From NCBI GenBank assembly GCA_003604995.1, contig QZJD01000099.1, positions 1 through 64,000 on the forward strand: a DNA stretch of 64,000 nucleotides. The letters are read 5' to 3'. The notes below the pieces were generated by a model. The model ran no database searches and had not been told where the DNA came from. It worked only from the letters and a program-made list of their open reading frames with translations. Both the position numbers and the translations under genes were made by a program. This DNA is from Desulfobulbus sp. GTDB lineage: Bacteria; Desulfobacterota; Desulfobulbia; Desulfobulbales; Desulfobulbaceae. Of this stretch, positions 42,122-52,473 are shown in pieces. Each line of letters begins with the position of its first letter. Positions within the stretch are counted from its first letter, which is position 1.

Positions 42122-44557
42122 GTGGAATTCAACGACTCATTATCCAGCAGCATGGATGATTTCAGCGATAATGTCCAGGATCTGGAGATTCCGGAAACCC
42201 TGCCGCTGATGGCCGTCCGTGACGTGGTGGTCTTCAACTATATGATCATCCCCCTGTTCGTCGGCCGGCCCGGCTCCATCGAGGCGGTCAACGAGGCCAT
42301 GGCCGGCGACAAGCTCCTGATGCTCGTCTCCCAGAAGGACGCCACCAAGGACGATCCCGGACCCGACGATATCTACCGGGTCGGCATGGTGAGCATGATC
42401 ATGCGCACCCTCAAGCTGCCCGACGGGCGCCTCAAGGTGCTGGTGCAGGCGCTCTCCAAGGCAAAGATCAACAAGATACTTCAGAAGGACCCCCATTATC
42501 GGGTGGCCATCGAGCTGATCGAAGAGCCCGAGAGCATCGAGGTCACCGTCGAGGTCGAGGCCCTGATGCGCACGGTGCGGGAGCAGACGGAAAAGATCAT
42601 GTCCCTGCGCGGCATTCTCTCCTCTGACCTGATGATGATCATCAACAATATCGAGGAGCCCGGCCGCCTGGCTGACCTGGTGGGATCGAACCTGCGCCTG
42701 AAGGTCAGCGAATCCCAGCGGATCCTGGAAACGGTCCATCCGGTGGAACGACTCAAACTGGTCGCGGAGCTGCTGCACAAGGAACTGGAGGTGTCCACGG
42801 TCCAGGCCAAAATCCAGTCCGACGCCAAACAGGAGATGTCCAAATCGCAACGCGAATATTTTCTGCGGGAACAGCTCCACGCCCTCAAGAAGGAACTGGG
42901 TGACGATGACGGCTTTTCCCAGGAGATGGACGAGCTGCGCCGCAAGATCAAGAAGAAAAAACTGCCCAAGCACGCCAAGAAAGAGGCGCGCAAGCAGCTC
43001 AAGCGCCTGGAAATGATGCATCCCGATGCCTCAGAGGCGAACATCGTCCGGACCTATATCGACTGGATCCTTGATCTGCCCTGGAATGATTCGAGCAAGG
43101 ATTTTCTGGACCTCAAGACCGCCGCCGAGGTGCTCGACGAAGATCACTACGGCCTGGATCGGGTCAAGGAGCGCATCCTTGAGTTTCTGGCGGTGCGCAA
43201 GCTGAATACCGCCACCAAGGGTCCGATTCTCTGTTTTGTCGGGCCGCCCGGCGTGGGCAAGACTTCCCTGGGCCAGGCCATCGCCAAGGCCATGGGCAGG
43301 CAGTTCTATCGGTTATCGCTGGGCGGCATGCGCGATGAGGCGGAGATCCGCGGCCATCGTCGGACCTATATCGGCGCGCTGCCCGGCCGCATCCTCCAGG
43401 GTCTGAAGGCGGTGAAAACCAACAATCCGGTCTTCATGATGGACGAGATCGACAAGATCGGTTCCGATTACCGCGGCGATCCATCCTCGGCCCTCCTGGA
43501 GGTGCTCGATCCCGAGCAGAATTCGACCTTTTCCGATCATTACCTGAACATGCCCTTTGACCTGTCCAAGGTAATGTTCATCACCACCGCCAATATGAGC
43601 GACACCATTCCGTCGCCGCTTCTGGATCGCATGGAGGTGATTCGGCTCTCCGGCTACACCCTGGAAGAAAAGGTGGTCATCGCCCGCAAGTACCTGCTCC
43701 CGCGACAGATCAAGGAAAACGGCCTCAAACCGTCGCAGATCCGCCTGGACGACAAGGTGATTGAACACATCATCACCCACTACACCCACGAGGCGGGGGT
43801 CCGCAATCTTGAACGGGAACTGGGCAAAATCTGCCGCAAGCTGGCCCGGAAAATCGCTGAAGGCGGCAAGGGGCCCTATGCCATCACCATCAACACCCTG
43901 GACAAATACCTCGGTCCGCCCAAGTTCATCCCTGATGCGGAAATGGACACCCTGAGCCAGCCCGGCCTGGTGGTGGGACTTGCCTGGACCGAAGTGGGCG
44001 GCGAACTGCTCCACATCGAGACCACCATCATGCCCGGCAAGGGCAAGCTCATTCTCACCGGCCAGCTGGGCGAAGTCATGAAGGAGTCCGCCCAGGCCGC
44101 GCTCAGTTACTGCCGCAGCCGCTCAAAGCATCTGGGTGTCGCGGAAAACTATTTCGATCAGATCGACATCCATATCCATGTCCCGGCCGGCGCCATCCCC
44201 AAGGACGGCCCCTCCGCCGGGATCACCATGGCCACCGCGCTCTATTCGGCCATTGTCGGCCGCAGCGTCAAAAAGGGGCTGGCCATGACCGGCGAGGTAA
44301 CCCTGCGCGGGCGGGTCCTGCCCATCGGGGGGCTCAAGGAAAAGGCCCTGGCCGCCCTGCGGTCCGGGATCACCAAGGTGATCATTCCCTTCGAGAACCA
44401 GAAGGATCTCGTGGAGATTCCCGAGGAGCTGCGCAAAAAGATCACCTTTTATCCGGTCAAGGACATGGATGGGGTCATCGAACTGGCGCTCGGGAAAATC
44501 AGAAAAGAAAATGAGCGAAGCAGAAGATCGGACAAGCCCAAACGGGCCGCCGCCTGA
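42122..44557 (+). CDS. lon: Lon ATP-dependent protease
   Basis: [17 protein letters not shown], catalytic [10 protein letters not shown] and the C-terminal protease domain; GTG start after AAGGAGG. Confidence 0.97.
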   Translation: MEFNDSLSSSMDDFSDNVQDLEIPETLPLMAVRDVVVFNYMIIPLFVGRPGSIEAVNEAMAGDKLLMLVSQKDATKDDPGPDDIYRVGMVSMIMRTLKLPDGRLKVLVQALSKAKINKILQKDPHYRVAIELIEEPESIEVTVEVEALMRTVREQTEKIMSLRGILSSDLMMIINNIEEPGRLADLVGSNLRLKVSESQRILETVHPVERLKLVAELLHKELEVSTVQAKIQSDAKQEMSKSQREYFLREQLHALKKELGDDDGFSQEMDELRRKIKKKKLPKHAKKEARKQLKRLEMMHPDASEANIVRTYIDWILDLPWNDSSKDFLDLKTAAEVLDEDHYGLDRVKERILEFLAVRKLNTATKGPILCFVGPPGVGKTSLGQAIAKAMGRQFYRLSLGGMRDEAEIRGHRRTYIGALPGRILQGLKAVKTNNPVFMMDEIDKIGSDYRGDPSSALLEVLDPEQNSTFSDHYLNMPFDLSKVMFITTANMSDTIPSPLLDRMEVIRLSGYTLEEKVVIARKYLLPRQIKENGLKPSQIRLDDKVIEHIITHYTHEAGVRNLERELGKICRKLARKIAEGGKGPYAITINTLDKYLGPPKFIPDAEMDTLSQPGLVVGLAWTEVGGELLHIETTIMPGKGKLILTGQLGEVMKESAQAALSYCRSRSKHLGVAENYFDQIDIHIHVPAGAIPKDGPSAGITMATALYSAIVGRSVKKGLAMTGEVTLRGRVLPIGGLKEKALAALRSGITKVIIPFENQKDLVEIPEELRKKITFYPVKDMDGVIELALGKIRKENERSRRSDKPKRAAA

Positions 44558-45851
44558 TCCCGGCCTGTCCCCGGCGCCGCACCGGCCGGGGAGAAAAAGA
44601 GCGGCCTGGCTGCTCCTTTTCCTGGTTATGGCCGTGCTGAGCGGCTGCTATTGGCTCGCCAGCTTCGCTTATGCGCCGGCCCCGACGAGAGAGCCCACAC
44701 TGGTCCTCATCCCCAAAGGGGCCGGAGCCGGGGAGATCAGCACCATCCTGCGCGAACGGCGCCTGCTGGCTGATGATCTCCGTTTCCTCCTCCTGGCCAG
44801 ACTGACCGGCAAGGCCGACCGTCTACAGGCCGGTGAATACTCCATTCCGGCCAGGGCCACCCCCCTGGCCATTCTTCGGTTGCTGGAAGAAGGCAGGGTG
44901 GTCGTCAAGACGGTCACCATTCGAGAAGGACTGAACATTGAAAAAATTGCCGCGATCCTGGCCAGGGAAGGCTGGGTGGACGCGCAACGCTTTATCGCGC
45001 TTGCCCGAGATCCGGAGTTCATCCAAACCCTCGGTATCGACCAGGAAAGCCTGGAAGGCTACCTCTTTCCGGACACGTATCGGCTGACCAGGGGAGACGT
45101 ATCCGAGGAAGCCCTCCTGCGAATGATGACCCGGCGTTTTCAGCGCATCTGGCGCGAGGTAACCGCCGGCAACCCGTCGGCCATGTCCCGTCATGATGTC
45201 GTCACCCTGGCCTCCATCGTGGAAAAGGAAACCGGCGCGGCACAGGAACGGCCGCAAATCGCCCGGGTCTTCCTGAACCGCCTCGCCCGGAACATGCGTC
45301 TCCAGTCCGACCCCACGGTCATCTACGGCCTGGAGGAATTTGACGGAGACCTGACCCGTCGTCACCTGCGACTGAAAACCCCGTACAACACCTACGTCAT
45401 CAAGGGCCTGCCGCCGGGCCCGATCTGCAATCCGGGCCGTGAGGCCATCGAAGCGGTCCTGGAGCCCGCCGACAACCCCTACCTCTTTTTCGTCTCGAAA
45501 AATGACGGGACCCACCATTTCTCCATCACCCTGAAAGAGCATAACCGGGCGGTCAACAAGTATCAGAGGAAAAAAGTCCCAAAAGAAAAAGAAAAGGTCG
45601 CTGTTGCGGAACAGCCGACAATGCCGGCAGCAACGGAACAGACCGCGGACAAGCAGGAGGCGCCGGAGACCGGGCAGGTACTGGTACCAGCGCGGGTCAC
45701 CGAGGAGGCGCCGGCGCCGGAAGCGGTTTCAATGGCTGAGGCGGAAGAAAAACAGGACGCAGAGCGGCTACCGGGGCAGGAACAGCTCCAAGAGTCGGAG
45801 CAGGGGCAGGAGAAGCACCCGAACCAGGAACCGGTGCCGGAACCCATCTGA
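44511..45851 (+). CDS. mltG: Endolytic transglycosylase MltG
   Basis: YceG/MltG signature ([51 protein letters not shown]) with an E/Q/P-rich C-terminal tail. Confidence 0.92.
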   Translation: MSEAEDRTSPNGPPPDPGLSPAPHRPGRKRAAWLLLFLVMAVLSGCYWLASFAYAPAPTREPTLVLIPKGAGAGEISTILRERRLLADDLRFLLLARLTGKADRLQAGEYSIPARATPLAILRLLEEGRVVVKTVTIREGLNIEKIAAILAREGWVDAQRFIALARDPEFIQTLGIDQESLEGYLFPDTYRLTRGDVSEEALLRMMTRRFQRIWREVTAGNPSAMSRHDVVTLASIVEKETGAAQERPQIARVFLNRLARNMRLQSDPTVIYGLEEFDGDLTRRHLRLKTPYNTYVIKGLPPGPICNPGREAIEAVLEPADNPYLFFVSKNDGTHHFSITLKEHNRAVNKYQRKKVPKEKEKVAVAEQPTMPAATEQTADKQEAPETGQVLVPARVTEEAPAPEAVSMAEAEEKQDAERLPGQEQLQESEQGQEKHPNQEPVPEPI

Positions 45852-45944
45852 AGCGCACCCGCCGGGAAACGGGAGCACCCTCCGGCCACGCGCCACCCTT
45901 CTTGTTGAAGGGCGGCCCTTATGAGCCTATAGCGGATCAAGACG

Positions 45945-46475
45945 CTACCCGGCATCGGGCTCTTCCGCCTGCATGGGTTGCAGCAGGCCATATTCCACAC
46001 CCAGGGCGCGCACCGCAAGCATAAAGGTCGAGGGCAGGGGCAGGTCGCGTTCTTCCTGCAAAATTCCCAGGGCCTTGGCCCGCATCAGGGTGGGCAGGGA
46101 ATTAACCCCCTCCTCGCGGTCGCAGAACACCTGCATTCGCAGGGCATCGGTGAGCACAGGCAGAAGTTCCGGCAGCGCGGCGGCCAATCCGCGCAGTTCT
46201 TCTTCCACCATCTCCCGGTTTTCGCTGGCAAAACCGCCGGAATCCGGATCCGCCGCCGGCGTGGCGAATAGGTCACTGACCACGCAGCCGGCCAGTCGGC
46301 GGACATCCTCCGGCGGCCACTGAATATACCTGGCCGCAAACGCGTTTTTCAACGCGGTAAACAGCACCAGCTGGACCAGAGCCACTGCCTCGCGCATCAC
46401 CGGCACCACCCGGTTGTCTCCTCCGTCCCGAGCCGGCCCCTGCCCTGTCGTTGTTTGATCATCATTTCTCATCAC
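45945..46475 (-). CDS. Hypothetical protein
   Basis: 176-aa ORF overlapping the downstream end of the DUF493 gene in an operon-like layout. Confidence 0.6.
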   Translation of the reverse strand: MMRNDDQTTTGQGPARDGGDNRVVPVMREAVALVQLVLFTALKNAFAARYIQWPPEDVRRLAGCVVSDLFATPAADPDSGGFASENREMVEEELRGLAAALPELLPVLTDALRMQVFCDREEGVNSLPTLMRAKALGILQEERDLPLPSTFMLAVRALGVEYGLLQPMQAEEPDAG

Positions 46476-46765
46476 AGCACCACCCGAATGGCCGGGTCCC
46501 CGGCCAGCAGCCGGTACAGCTCCAGCCGCTCCGCATCACTGCTTACGGTGACGTCAAGGTTCATGGACACATAGCGGCCGCGGCTGCTTACGTGCGAATC
46601 GGCAAGGACAAGCGGCCGTTCCCGGACATACTGCTCCACCGCCCGCCGGATTTCCGTTTTGCTTTCAGCGATGATCTTATACTGCCAGCGACAGGGATAG
46701 TCGATCTTCGGCCCGCCGGGAATATGGGTGCGCAGCTGTATCATCATCTCACCTCCGTCATACAC
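46472..46765 (-). CDS. DUF493 (YbeD-like) family protein
   Basis: FPGGPKIDYPCRWQYKIIAES-like region; GRYVSMNLDVTVSSDAERLELYRLLAGDPAIRVVL (ACT-like DUF493 ending). Confidence 0.75.
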   Translation of the reverse strand: MYDGGEMMIQLRTHIPGGPKIDYPCRWQYKIIAESKTEIRRAVEQYVRERPLVLADSHVSSRGRYVSMNLDVTVSSDAERLELYRLLAGDPAIRVVL

Positions 46766-47171
46766 CCCGTGCCCCGGCTTCCCGGCCGTTGATCAGGGTG
46801 ATCTGGTCGTTGATGGTCCACAGGTCATAGATGTAGCCGATGCCGAAAATGCCCACGGTGAGCAGGTAGAGGATGCCGGTCAGCCACTTGCCCATGTACA
46901 TCCGGTGCACCCCGAATACTCCGAGAAAGACCAGGAGCAGCCAGGCCACCGTATAGTCGACGGGACCCGGCTGAAAACGGATATCCGCCTCCCGGTCCAT
47001 GGAGGGGATGAGAAAAAGGTCCACGATCCAACCGATGAAGAGCAGTCCCAGGGTAAAAAAATAGATCGTTCCGGAGATCGGCTTGCCGTAATAGAAGCGG
47101 TGGGCTCCGAGAAAACCGAAAATCCAGATCAGGTACCCAACGAGCAGGCTGTGGGTTTGCTGTGCCGCCAT
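46758..47171 (-). CDS. TM2 domain-containing protein (two TM2-like units)
   Basis: YLIWIFGFLGAHRFYYGKPISGTIYFFTLGLLFIGWIVDLF and LLVFLGVFGVHRMYMGKWLTGILYLLTVGIFGIGYIYDLWTI. Confidence 0.88.
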   Translation of the reverse strand: MAAQQTHSLLVGYLIWIFGFLGAHRFYYGKPISGTIYFFTLGLLFIGWIVDLFLIPSMDREADIRFQPGPVDYTVAWLLLVFLGVFGVHRMYMGKWLTGILYLLTVGIFGIGYIYDLWTINDQITLINGREAGARGV

Positions 47172-48211
47172 GACAACGTTCCTCCAATTTTCTGTTTCAG
47201 GATGGCAATCCGCCGCAGGGAATCGCGAAGGCGCTGTTCACTGATCCGGCCGGCGGCGAGCAGATCCTCCACCGCCCGGATGCCGCCCGCCACGGCGTTT
47301 TCCTCCCAGGCGAGGACATTGCAGACAATGATCAGGTCCACGCCGGCCAGCAGGGACTTCTGCACGGCTTCCGCATAGGACCACTGGTCGCTGATCGCCC
47401 GCATCTGCAGGTCATCGGACATGATCACTCCGGCGAAACCGAGCCGTTCACGGAGCAACCCCTCCAGAACCAGCGGGGACAGCGTTGCCGGCAGGCCGGT
47501 GGGATCAAGCCGCCGGTTGACCACATGCGCGGTCATCACCGAATCGGCAAAACCCGTGTCAAAAAGCTGCCGGTACGGTTCCAGTTCCACGGCCTGCCAT
47601 GGCTCGGTGGTGTCGACAAAGCCCTGGTGGGAATCCGCGGCGGCGCTGCCGTGGCCGGGAAAATGCTTGAGACAGCAGGCAATGTTGTGCCGGTGATGCG
47701 CGGCAATAACGGCGGAGGCGTGCCGGACCACCGGTCCGGCCTCGCTGCCGAAGCTGCGCTGAAAACGACCGATGATCGGATTAGCCGGATTCAGGTCCAG
47801 GTCCACCACCGGCGCCATGTTCATGTTGATTCCGCACTCGGCCAGCATTGCCGCCATTTGTTCGGCATGACGGCCGGTTTCTTCCGGATCATCCCGGTCG
47901 CCCAGGAGCTTCGCCGGCACCGTCGGCGGGAATCCGTCCTCTTCCTTCAGGCGGCAGACCCTGCCGCCCTCCTGGTCCACGGCAATGAACAGCGGCGTGC
48001 GGGCATGGGCCTGAAGAGTTGCGGTCAGTTTCCTGAGCTGGCCGGGCGATTCGATATTCCGCCGTGCGCCGTGCAGGTCCCGGTCAAAGAGAATAACGCC
48101 CCCGAGACCGTGGCGGGAGATGTCCTCCACCACGTGGTGAGCGGAATCAACCTCGGTTCCGGCGAACCCCATCAGAAACAGCTGGCCCAGTTCCAGATCA
48201 TGCCTGTTCAT
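47129..48211 (-). CDS. nagZ: Beta-N-acetylhexosaminidase (GH3)
   Basis: DQEGGRVCRL, KHFPGHGSAAADSHQGF, GVIMSDDLQMRAI. Confidence 0.93.
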   Translation of the reverse strand: MNRHDLELGQLFLMGFAGTEVDSAHHVVEDISRHGLGGVILFDRDLHGARRNIESPGQLRKLTATLQAHARTPLFIAVDQEGGRVCRLKEEDGFPPTVPAKLLGDRDDPEETGRHAEQMAAMLAECGINMNMAPVVDLDLNPANPIIGRFQRSFGSEAGPVVRHASAVIAAHHRHNIACCLKHFPGHGSAAADSHQGFVDTTEPWQAVELEPYRQLFDTGFADSVMTAHVVNRRLDPTGLPATLSPLVLEGLLRERLGFAGVIMSDDLQMRAISDQWSYAEAVQKSLLAGVDLIIVCNVLAWEENAVAGGIRAVEDLLAAGRISEQRLRDSLRRIAILKQKIGGTLSWRHSKPTACSLGT

Positions 48212-48212
48212 T

Positions 48213-49520
48213 CTACCATCCGATCAGCCGCAACAGGATATGCATCAGCACCCCCCAGCCGACCACGGCCAGGGTGCAGGGAATAATATACACATATGAA
48301 GAGAAAAGTCCTGAAATAAAATAGCGCCGGGTCAGGACATAGCAGAGGTGGACCGGCGAGAGCATCATCCCCGCATAACCCATGCTGAACGCCAGGACCA
48401 GGGCCGAGGCCTGGGACAGGCTGGGATCCACGGCGACCAGGCCGATCACCAGGGGAAATGCGGGCCCGGCAAAGCCGATGGCAATGCCGGTGACCAGACC
48501 GGCCAGAAAGGGAAGAAAGGCGATCACCACCTCAATGGGCACCAGGGAATTGCCGAGCTGGCGACCTGCCTCGGGGAGCAGGCCGGATGCGTCGAGCATT
48601 GCTTGAAAAATCATGACCCCGCCCAGGGTAAAGACCACGTCGCCGGTCTTGCCGGAGAGCAGATGGGAAAACAGACGGAAATCCCGGTCACCCCTACCCC
48701 ACCAGGCAATGAGCACAAGGCTGATGATCAGTCCGGCGAACATGGCCAGCAGGGTATCCGTGGCTGCCGACGCGCCCGGCGCGAGGTATTTCATCAGCGG
48801 CGGCAGAAACAGGGTGCAGAGCACGACCAGGGCCAGCGGCAGGAGAACGGTCAGCAGACGGCGGTCACCTCCCTGCTCCGTCCGGACCTCATCGGCCAGG
48901 GCATGAACATGGCGGCGCAGGAGGACAAACCAGCCGGCAAGCAGACTGACCAGGGTGAAGGGGATCTGCAGGGCAAAGAACTGCCAGCTTTTGAGGCTGA
49001 ACATCGAAAGGCTGACGATGACCACCGGGTAGAGGGGCCACCAGTATTCGAAGATATGACGGAACCAGTAATTGACCGCGGCCTTCCAGGGCGGAGGAAA
49101 CTCTTTTTCCCGCAGGGTTTCGCCGACCAGCGGGGCTGAGAAAAGCGCGCCGCCCGGCATGGGCACGAGGCCGATGACCGCGGGCAGGAGAACCAGGCTC
49201 AAAGCGCGGCCGTGGCGGCCGCCCAGCCTGCGCGACAGCGCCAGGATGGCGGCCGAGTTGGGCGGATGCGACAGATAATACCCGAATTCCAGGACCAGGA
49301 TGATGTTAAGGACCAGCAGCCAGAGTTCAGGGTGGGCAAGAGAGGCGGCGAGATCCGTCCAGACCGCTCCCGGCGTCTTGCCGGCCCAGAGGTCAATGAG
49401 CAGCGCGCCGAGAACCAGGGCAATACCCAGCGGCACCCGAAGGCGGTTGACGGCCAGAATCAGGACAAAGAGCAGGAGGATCTTGACCACCGGCGAGATG
49501 CTGTACAGAAAATCGATCAT
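48213..49520 (-). CDS. DUF401 family multi-pass membrane protein
   Basis: GLVPMPGGALFSAPLVGE, NYWFRHIFEYWWPLYP, MGYAGMMLSPVHLCYVLT. Confidence 0.85.
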   Translation of the reverse strand: MIDFLYSISPVVKILLLFVLILAVNRLRVPLGIALVLGALLIDLWAGKTPGAVWTDLAASLAHPELWLLVLNIILVLEFGYYLSHPPNSAAILALSRRLGGRHGRALSLVLLPAVIGLVPMPGGALFSAPLVGETLREKEFPPPWKAAVNYWFRHIFEYWWPLYPVVIVSLSMFSLKSWQFFALQIPFTLVSLLAGWFVLLRRHVHALADEVRTEQGGDRRLLTVLLPLALVVLCTLFLPPLMKYLAPGASAATDTLLAMFAGLIISLVLIAWWGRGDRDFRLFSHLLSGKTGDVVFTLGGVMIFQAMLDASGLLPEAGRQLGNSLVPIEVVIAFLPFLAGLVTGIAIGFAGPAFPLVIGLVAVDPSLSQASALVLAFSMGYAGMMLSPVHLCYVLTRRYFISGLFSSYVYIIPCTLAVVGWGVLMHILLRLIGW

Positions 49521-49578
49521 GACCGGCTCGAGTGTTCACCTCCTGCCGTTGCGTCCGAAGACGCGGCAGCAGGTTGGA

Positions 49579-49986
49579 TCAGACGGGATGTACCGTGATG
49601 GTCAGGGGGATGGAGTGCAGGCTCTTGCCCTGCTGGACGGTGTGGCCGAGCTTCCAAACGGTGCACACTGCCTGCCCACCGAGTTTTTCCTGAATGTCGT
49701 TCACCAGTCCCTTGATGTTGATGACCGGATGGCGGGAAAATACCTCGGGCAGGCCGTAGGTAAGACTGCAAACCAGGCAGCAGCCCGGACGCTCGATCAG
49801 GTCCAGATTGAACTGAAGGGCCGAGGCCCCTTCATTGTATCCCTGAAAACTGAGTTTGATATCGTATGCACCTTCGGTCGCATCGCCGAACAGAGCCTCG
49901 AAAAAATCATTGGTTCGTTGGGCCGGGAAGAGTTCGGCCAGGACCTTGTCGGTGAAAATTGACCGCAGTGACTGGGTGTTCATCAT
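49579..49986 (-). CDS. Conserved hypothetical protein
   Basis: 135-aa ORF with no recognised domain by eye; plausible composition. Confidence 0.6.
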   Translation of the reverse strand: MMNTQSLRSIFTDKVLAELFPAQRTNDFFEALFGDATEGAYDIKLSFQGYNEGASALQFNLDLIERPGCCLVCSLTYGLPEVFSRHPVINIKGLVNDIQEKLGGQAVCTVWKLGHTVQQGKSLHSIPLTITVHPV

Positions 49987-50053
49987 TATCTCAAAATCAG
50001 GTTAGGGTTTGCCGAGTGCAGACTCGTGTGCAAGCCGGGGGCACGCCTGCCTC

Positions 50054-50155
50054 TCGGTCTCGGCGTCGATATCGGTATCGAAAGCCCGGCAAAAGGTCTT
50101 TGCAAAACATGCTTCGAATGAGCTGCATCGATCCCGATTCCGGCGCCGAGACCGA
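50054..50155. repeat. Repeat family 1, copy C, organised as an inverted repeat
   Basis: Arm TCGGTCTCGGCGTCGATATCGG (50054-50075) against CCGATTCCGGCGCCGAGACCGA (50134-50155). Confidence 0.7.
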
Positions 50156-50270
50156 ACCGATCTCTTGCACCCGCTGCTTGATTAACGTGCAAGTTGGCGA
50201 TTTTACCCAGCCCGGCACCCAGTGTCAACACCCATTGCGCGTCCAGTACCGCTATGGTACAACCAGCGAC

Positions 50271-52469
50271 ATGCAATACCCCCTTTTTTCAGATAATACC
50301 GTACCGGGCGACAAAGGTTCCGCCGGCCGCGCCGACCTCAACGAGGCCCAGCTCGAAGCGGTGACCCATGGCAGTGGTCCGCTTCTGGTCATCGCCGGTG
50401 CGGGCAGCGGCAAAACCAGAACCCTGGTCCACCGGGTCGCCTATCTCATCGAGCAGGGCGTGCCGCCCGAGTCGGTGCTGCTGCTCACCTTCACTAGAAG
50501 GGCGGCCCAGGAGATGATCTGGCGGGCCGGCCAGATCTCCAGTCAGGCCTGCCGCCAGGTGACCGGCGGGACCTTTCACGCCACCTCCAACCTCCTCCTG
50601 CGCCGTCACGGCCACCATCTGGGCTTTGCCCCCGGATTCACGATTATCGACCGGGGCGACGCCGAGGGAATCGTCAATCTGATCAAGTCTTCCCTGGGCC
50701 TGGCCGGTGCGGGCAAGCGTTTCCCCTCCAAACGGATGATTGTCAACATCCTGAGCGGCGCGGTCAACAAGTCGCGAACCATTGATGACCTGGTCTACGA
50801 GCAGCATCTGCACCTGGCCGAGTTTCTGGAGGACCTGCACCGGATCCAGGAACATTACGCCCGTTTCAAGACCGATCACGGCCTGATGGACTATGACGAC
50901 CTGCTGGTCAACTGGCTGCGGCTCTTAACCGAGTCGCCGGCGGCGAAACGCGAGGTGACTTCCCGCTTCAGCCACATCCTGGTGGACGAATACCAGGACA
51001 CCAACCTGCTCCAGGCTCGCATCGTCCGCCAGCTGGCCGACGATCACGACAACGTCATGGCGGTGGGCGACGACGCCCAGTCCATCTACAGTTTCCGCGG
51101 CGCTGATTTTTACAACATCATGCGCTTTCCCGAGCAGTTCCCCGGCACCCGGATCATCAAGCTGGAGGAGAACTACCGTTCCAGCCAGCCGATTCTTTCC
51201 CTGACCAATGCGATCATCGCCAGCGCCGAGGAAAAGTTCACCAAGACCCTGTTCACCAGAAGCGAGGGCGGCATCCGCCCCATCCTTTACGCGGCCCGCA
51301 ACGAAGCCGCCGAGGCCCGCTTCATCGTTGACACCATCCAGACCCTGGAAAAGGAAGGAATTTCCCAGCCGAACATCGCGGTCCTCTTCCGCTCCGGCTA
51401 CCACTCGTACAAGCTGGAAATGGAGCTGACCAGCCGGTACATGGGTTTTGAAAAGCGGGGCGGCCTGAAGCTGACCGAATCCGCCCATATCAAGGACGTG
51501 CTCTCCTTTTTCCGCGTCCTGACCAACCCCTGGGACAACCTCTCCTGGAACCGGATTCTCCTCCTGCTCGACAAGGTCGGCCCCAAGACCGTGCAACGGA
51601 TCCTGGCGTCCATCAGGGACGCGGCCGACCCGGTCGCCGCCCTCGCCGTTGTCAAACCCGGCCGCACCTGGGCGGAAGGCTACGGTCGCCTGCTGGAACT
51701 GATGCGTGAGCTGCGCCGCGAAAATCTGACCCCGGCCGCCCAGTTCGACCTGGTGCTGGCTTTTTACGAGCCCATTTTCGAGAAGATCTACCACGACGAC
51801 TATCCCAAGCGCAAAAAAGAGCTGGACCAGTTGCAGATCCTGGTGGCCGGCTACGACGACTTGCAGTCGCTGGTGGACGACACCGCCCTGGATCCGCCGG
51901 AGTCCGGCTCGGATCCGACCGGGTCCGGCGAGGAGGGAGGACAACTGATCCTGTCGACCATCCACTCGGCCAAAGGCCTGGAATGGGACGCGGTCTTTGT
52001 CATCGGCCTGGCCGAGGGCCGTTTCCCCCACCAGAACGCCATCCCCGGCGGCCAGTGGGAGGAGGAACGCCGCCTGCTCTATGTGGCCGCCACCAGGGCC
52101 AGAAAAAAACTGTACCTGACCTACCCGCAGGAACTGATGAACCCTGACCGCAGCGTCCTGCGGACAGTGATGTCGCCCTTTGTCCGGGAGATCAATCCCG
52201 GCCTCTACGAACGGCTCCAGCCCGATCCGGCGGCATTCCCCGGCCTTGCGGGCGCCGCTTCTTCCCGTTTCGCTCCGGCGGCGCGTCGTCCGGGGCCAGG
52301 CACCGGGGCCGGAAGCGAACTGCTTGTCGGGATGAGCGTCAAGCATCCCTTTTTCGGACCGGGCAGGATAAAAAGCCTGCCGGGACCGAGGCGGGTTGAG
52401 GTGACCTTTGACCGCCACGGCGACAAGATCCTGCACCTGGACTACGCCAGGTTGGAAATCATCAAGTAG
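50271..52469 (+). CDS. UvrD/Rep/PcrA-family ATP-dependent DNA helicase
   Basis: LNEAQLEAVTHGSGPLLVIAGAGSGKTRTLVHRVAYL, VDEYQDTNLLQ, VGDDAQSIYSFRGA, STIHSAKGLEWDAVFVIGLAEGRFP. Start ATG at 50271. Confidence 0.95.
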   Translation: MQYPLFSDNTVPGDKGSAGRADLNEAQLEAVTHGSGPLLVIAGAGSGKTRTLVHRVAYLIEQGVPPESVLLLTFTRRAAQEMIWRAGQISSQACRQVTGGTFHATSNLLLRRHGHHLGFAPGFTIIDRGDAEGIVNLIKSSLGLAGAGKRFPSKRMIVNILSGAVNKSRTIDDLVYEQHLHLAEFLEDLHRIQEHYARFKTDHGLMDYDDLLVNWLRLLTESPAAKREVTSRFSHILVDEYQDTNLLQARIVRQLADDHDNVMAVGDDAQSIYSFRGADFYNIMRFPEQFPGTRIIKLEENYRSSQPILSLTNAIIASAEEKFTKTLFTRSEGGIRPILYAARNEAAEARFIVDTIQTLEKEGISQPNIAVLFRSGYHSYKLEMELTSRYMGFEKRGGLKLTESAHIKDVLSFFRVLTNPWDNLSWNRILLLLDKVGPKTVQRILASIRDAADPVAALAVVKPGRTWAEGYGRLLELMRELRRENLTPAAQFDLVLAFYEPIFEKIYHDDYPKRKKELDQLQILVAGYDDLQSLVDDTALDPPESGSDPTGSGEEGGQLILSTIHSAKGLEWDAVFVIGLAEGRFPHQNAIPGGQWEEERRLLYVAATRARKKLYLTYPQELMNPDRSVLRTVMSPFVREINPGLYERLQPDPAAFPGLAGAASSRFAPAARRPGPGTGAGSELLVGMSVKHPFFGPGRIKSLPGPRRVEVTFDRHGDKILHLDYARLEIIK

Positions 52470-52473
52470 CGCC

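Noticed and set aside
45890-45917. GCCACCCTTC-ttgtt-GAAGGGCGGC hairpin after mltG as a terminator
   Set aside because: Stem plausible but no T run on either strand, so terminator call not supported.
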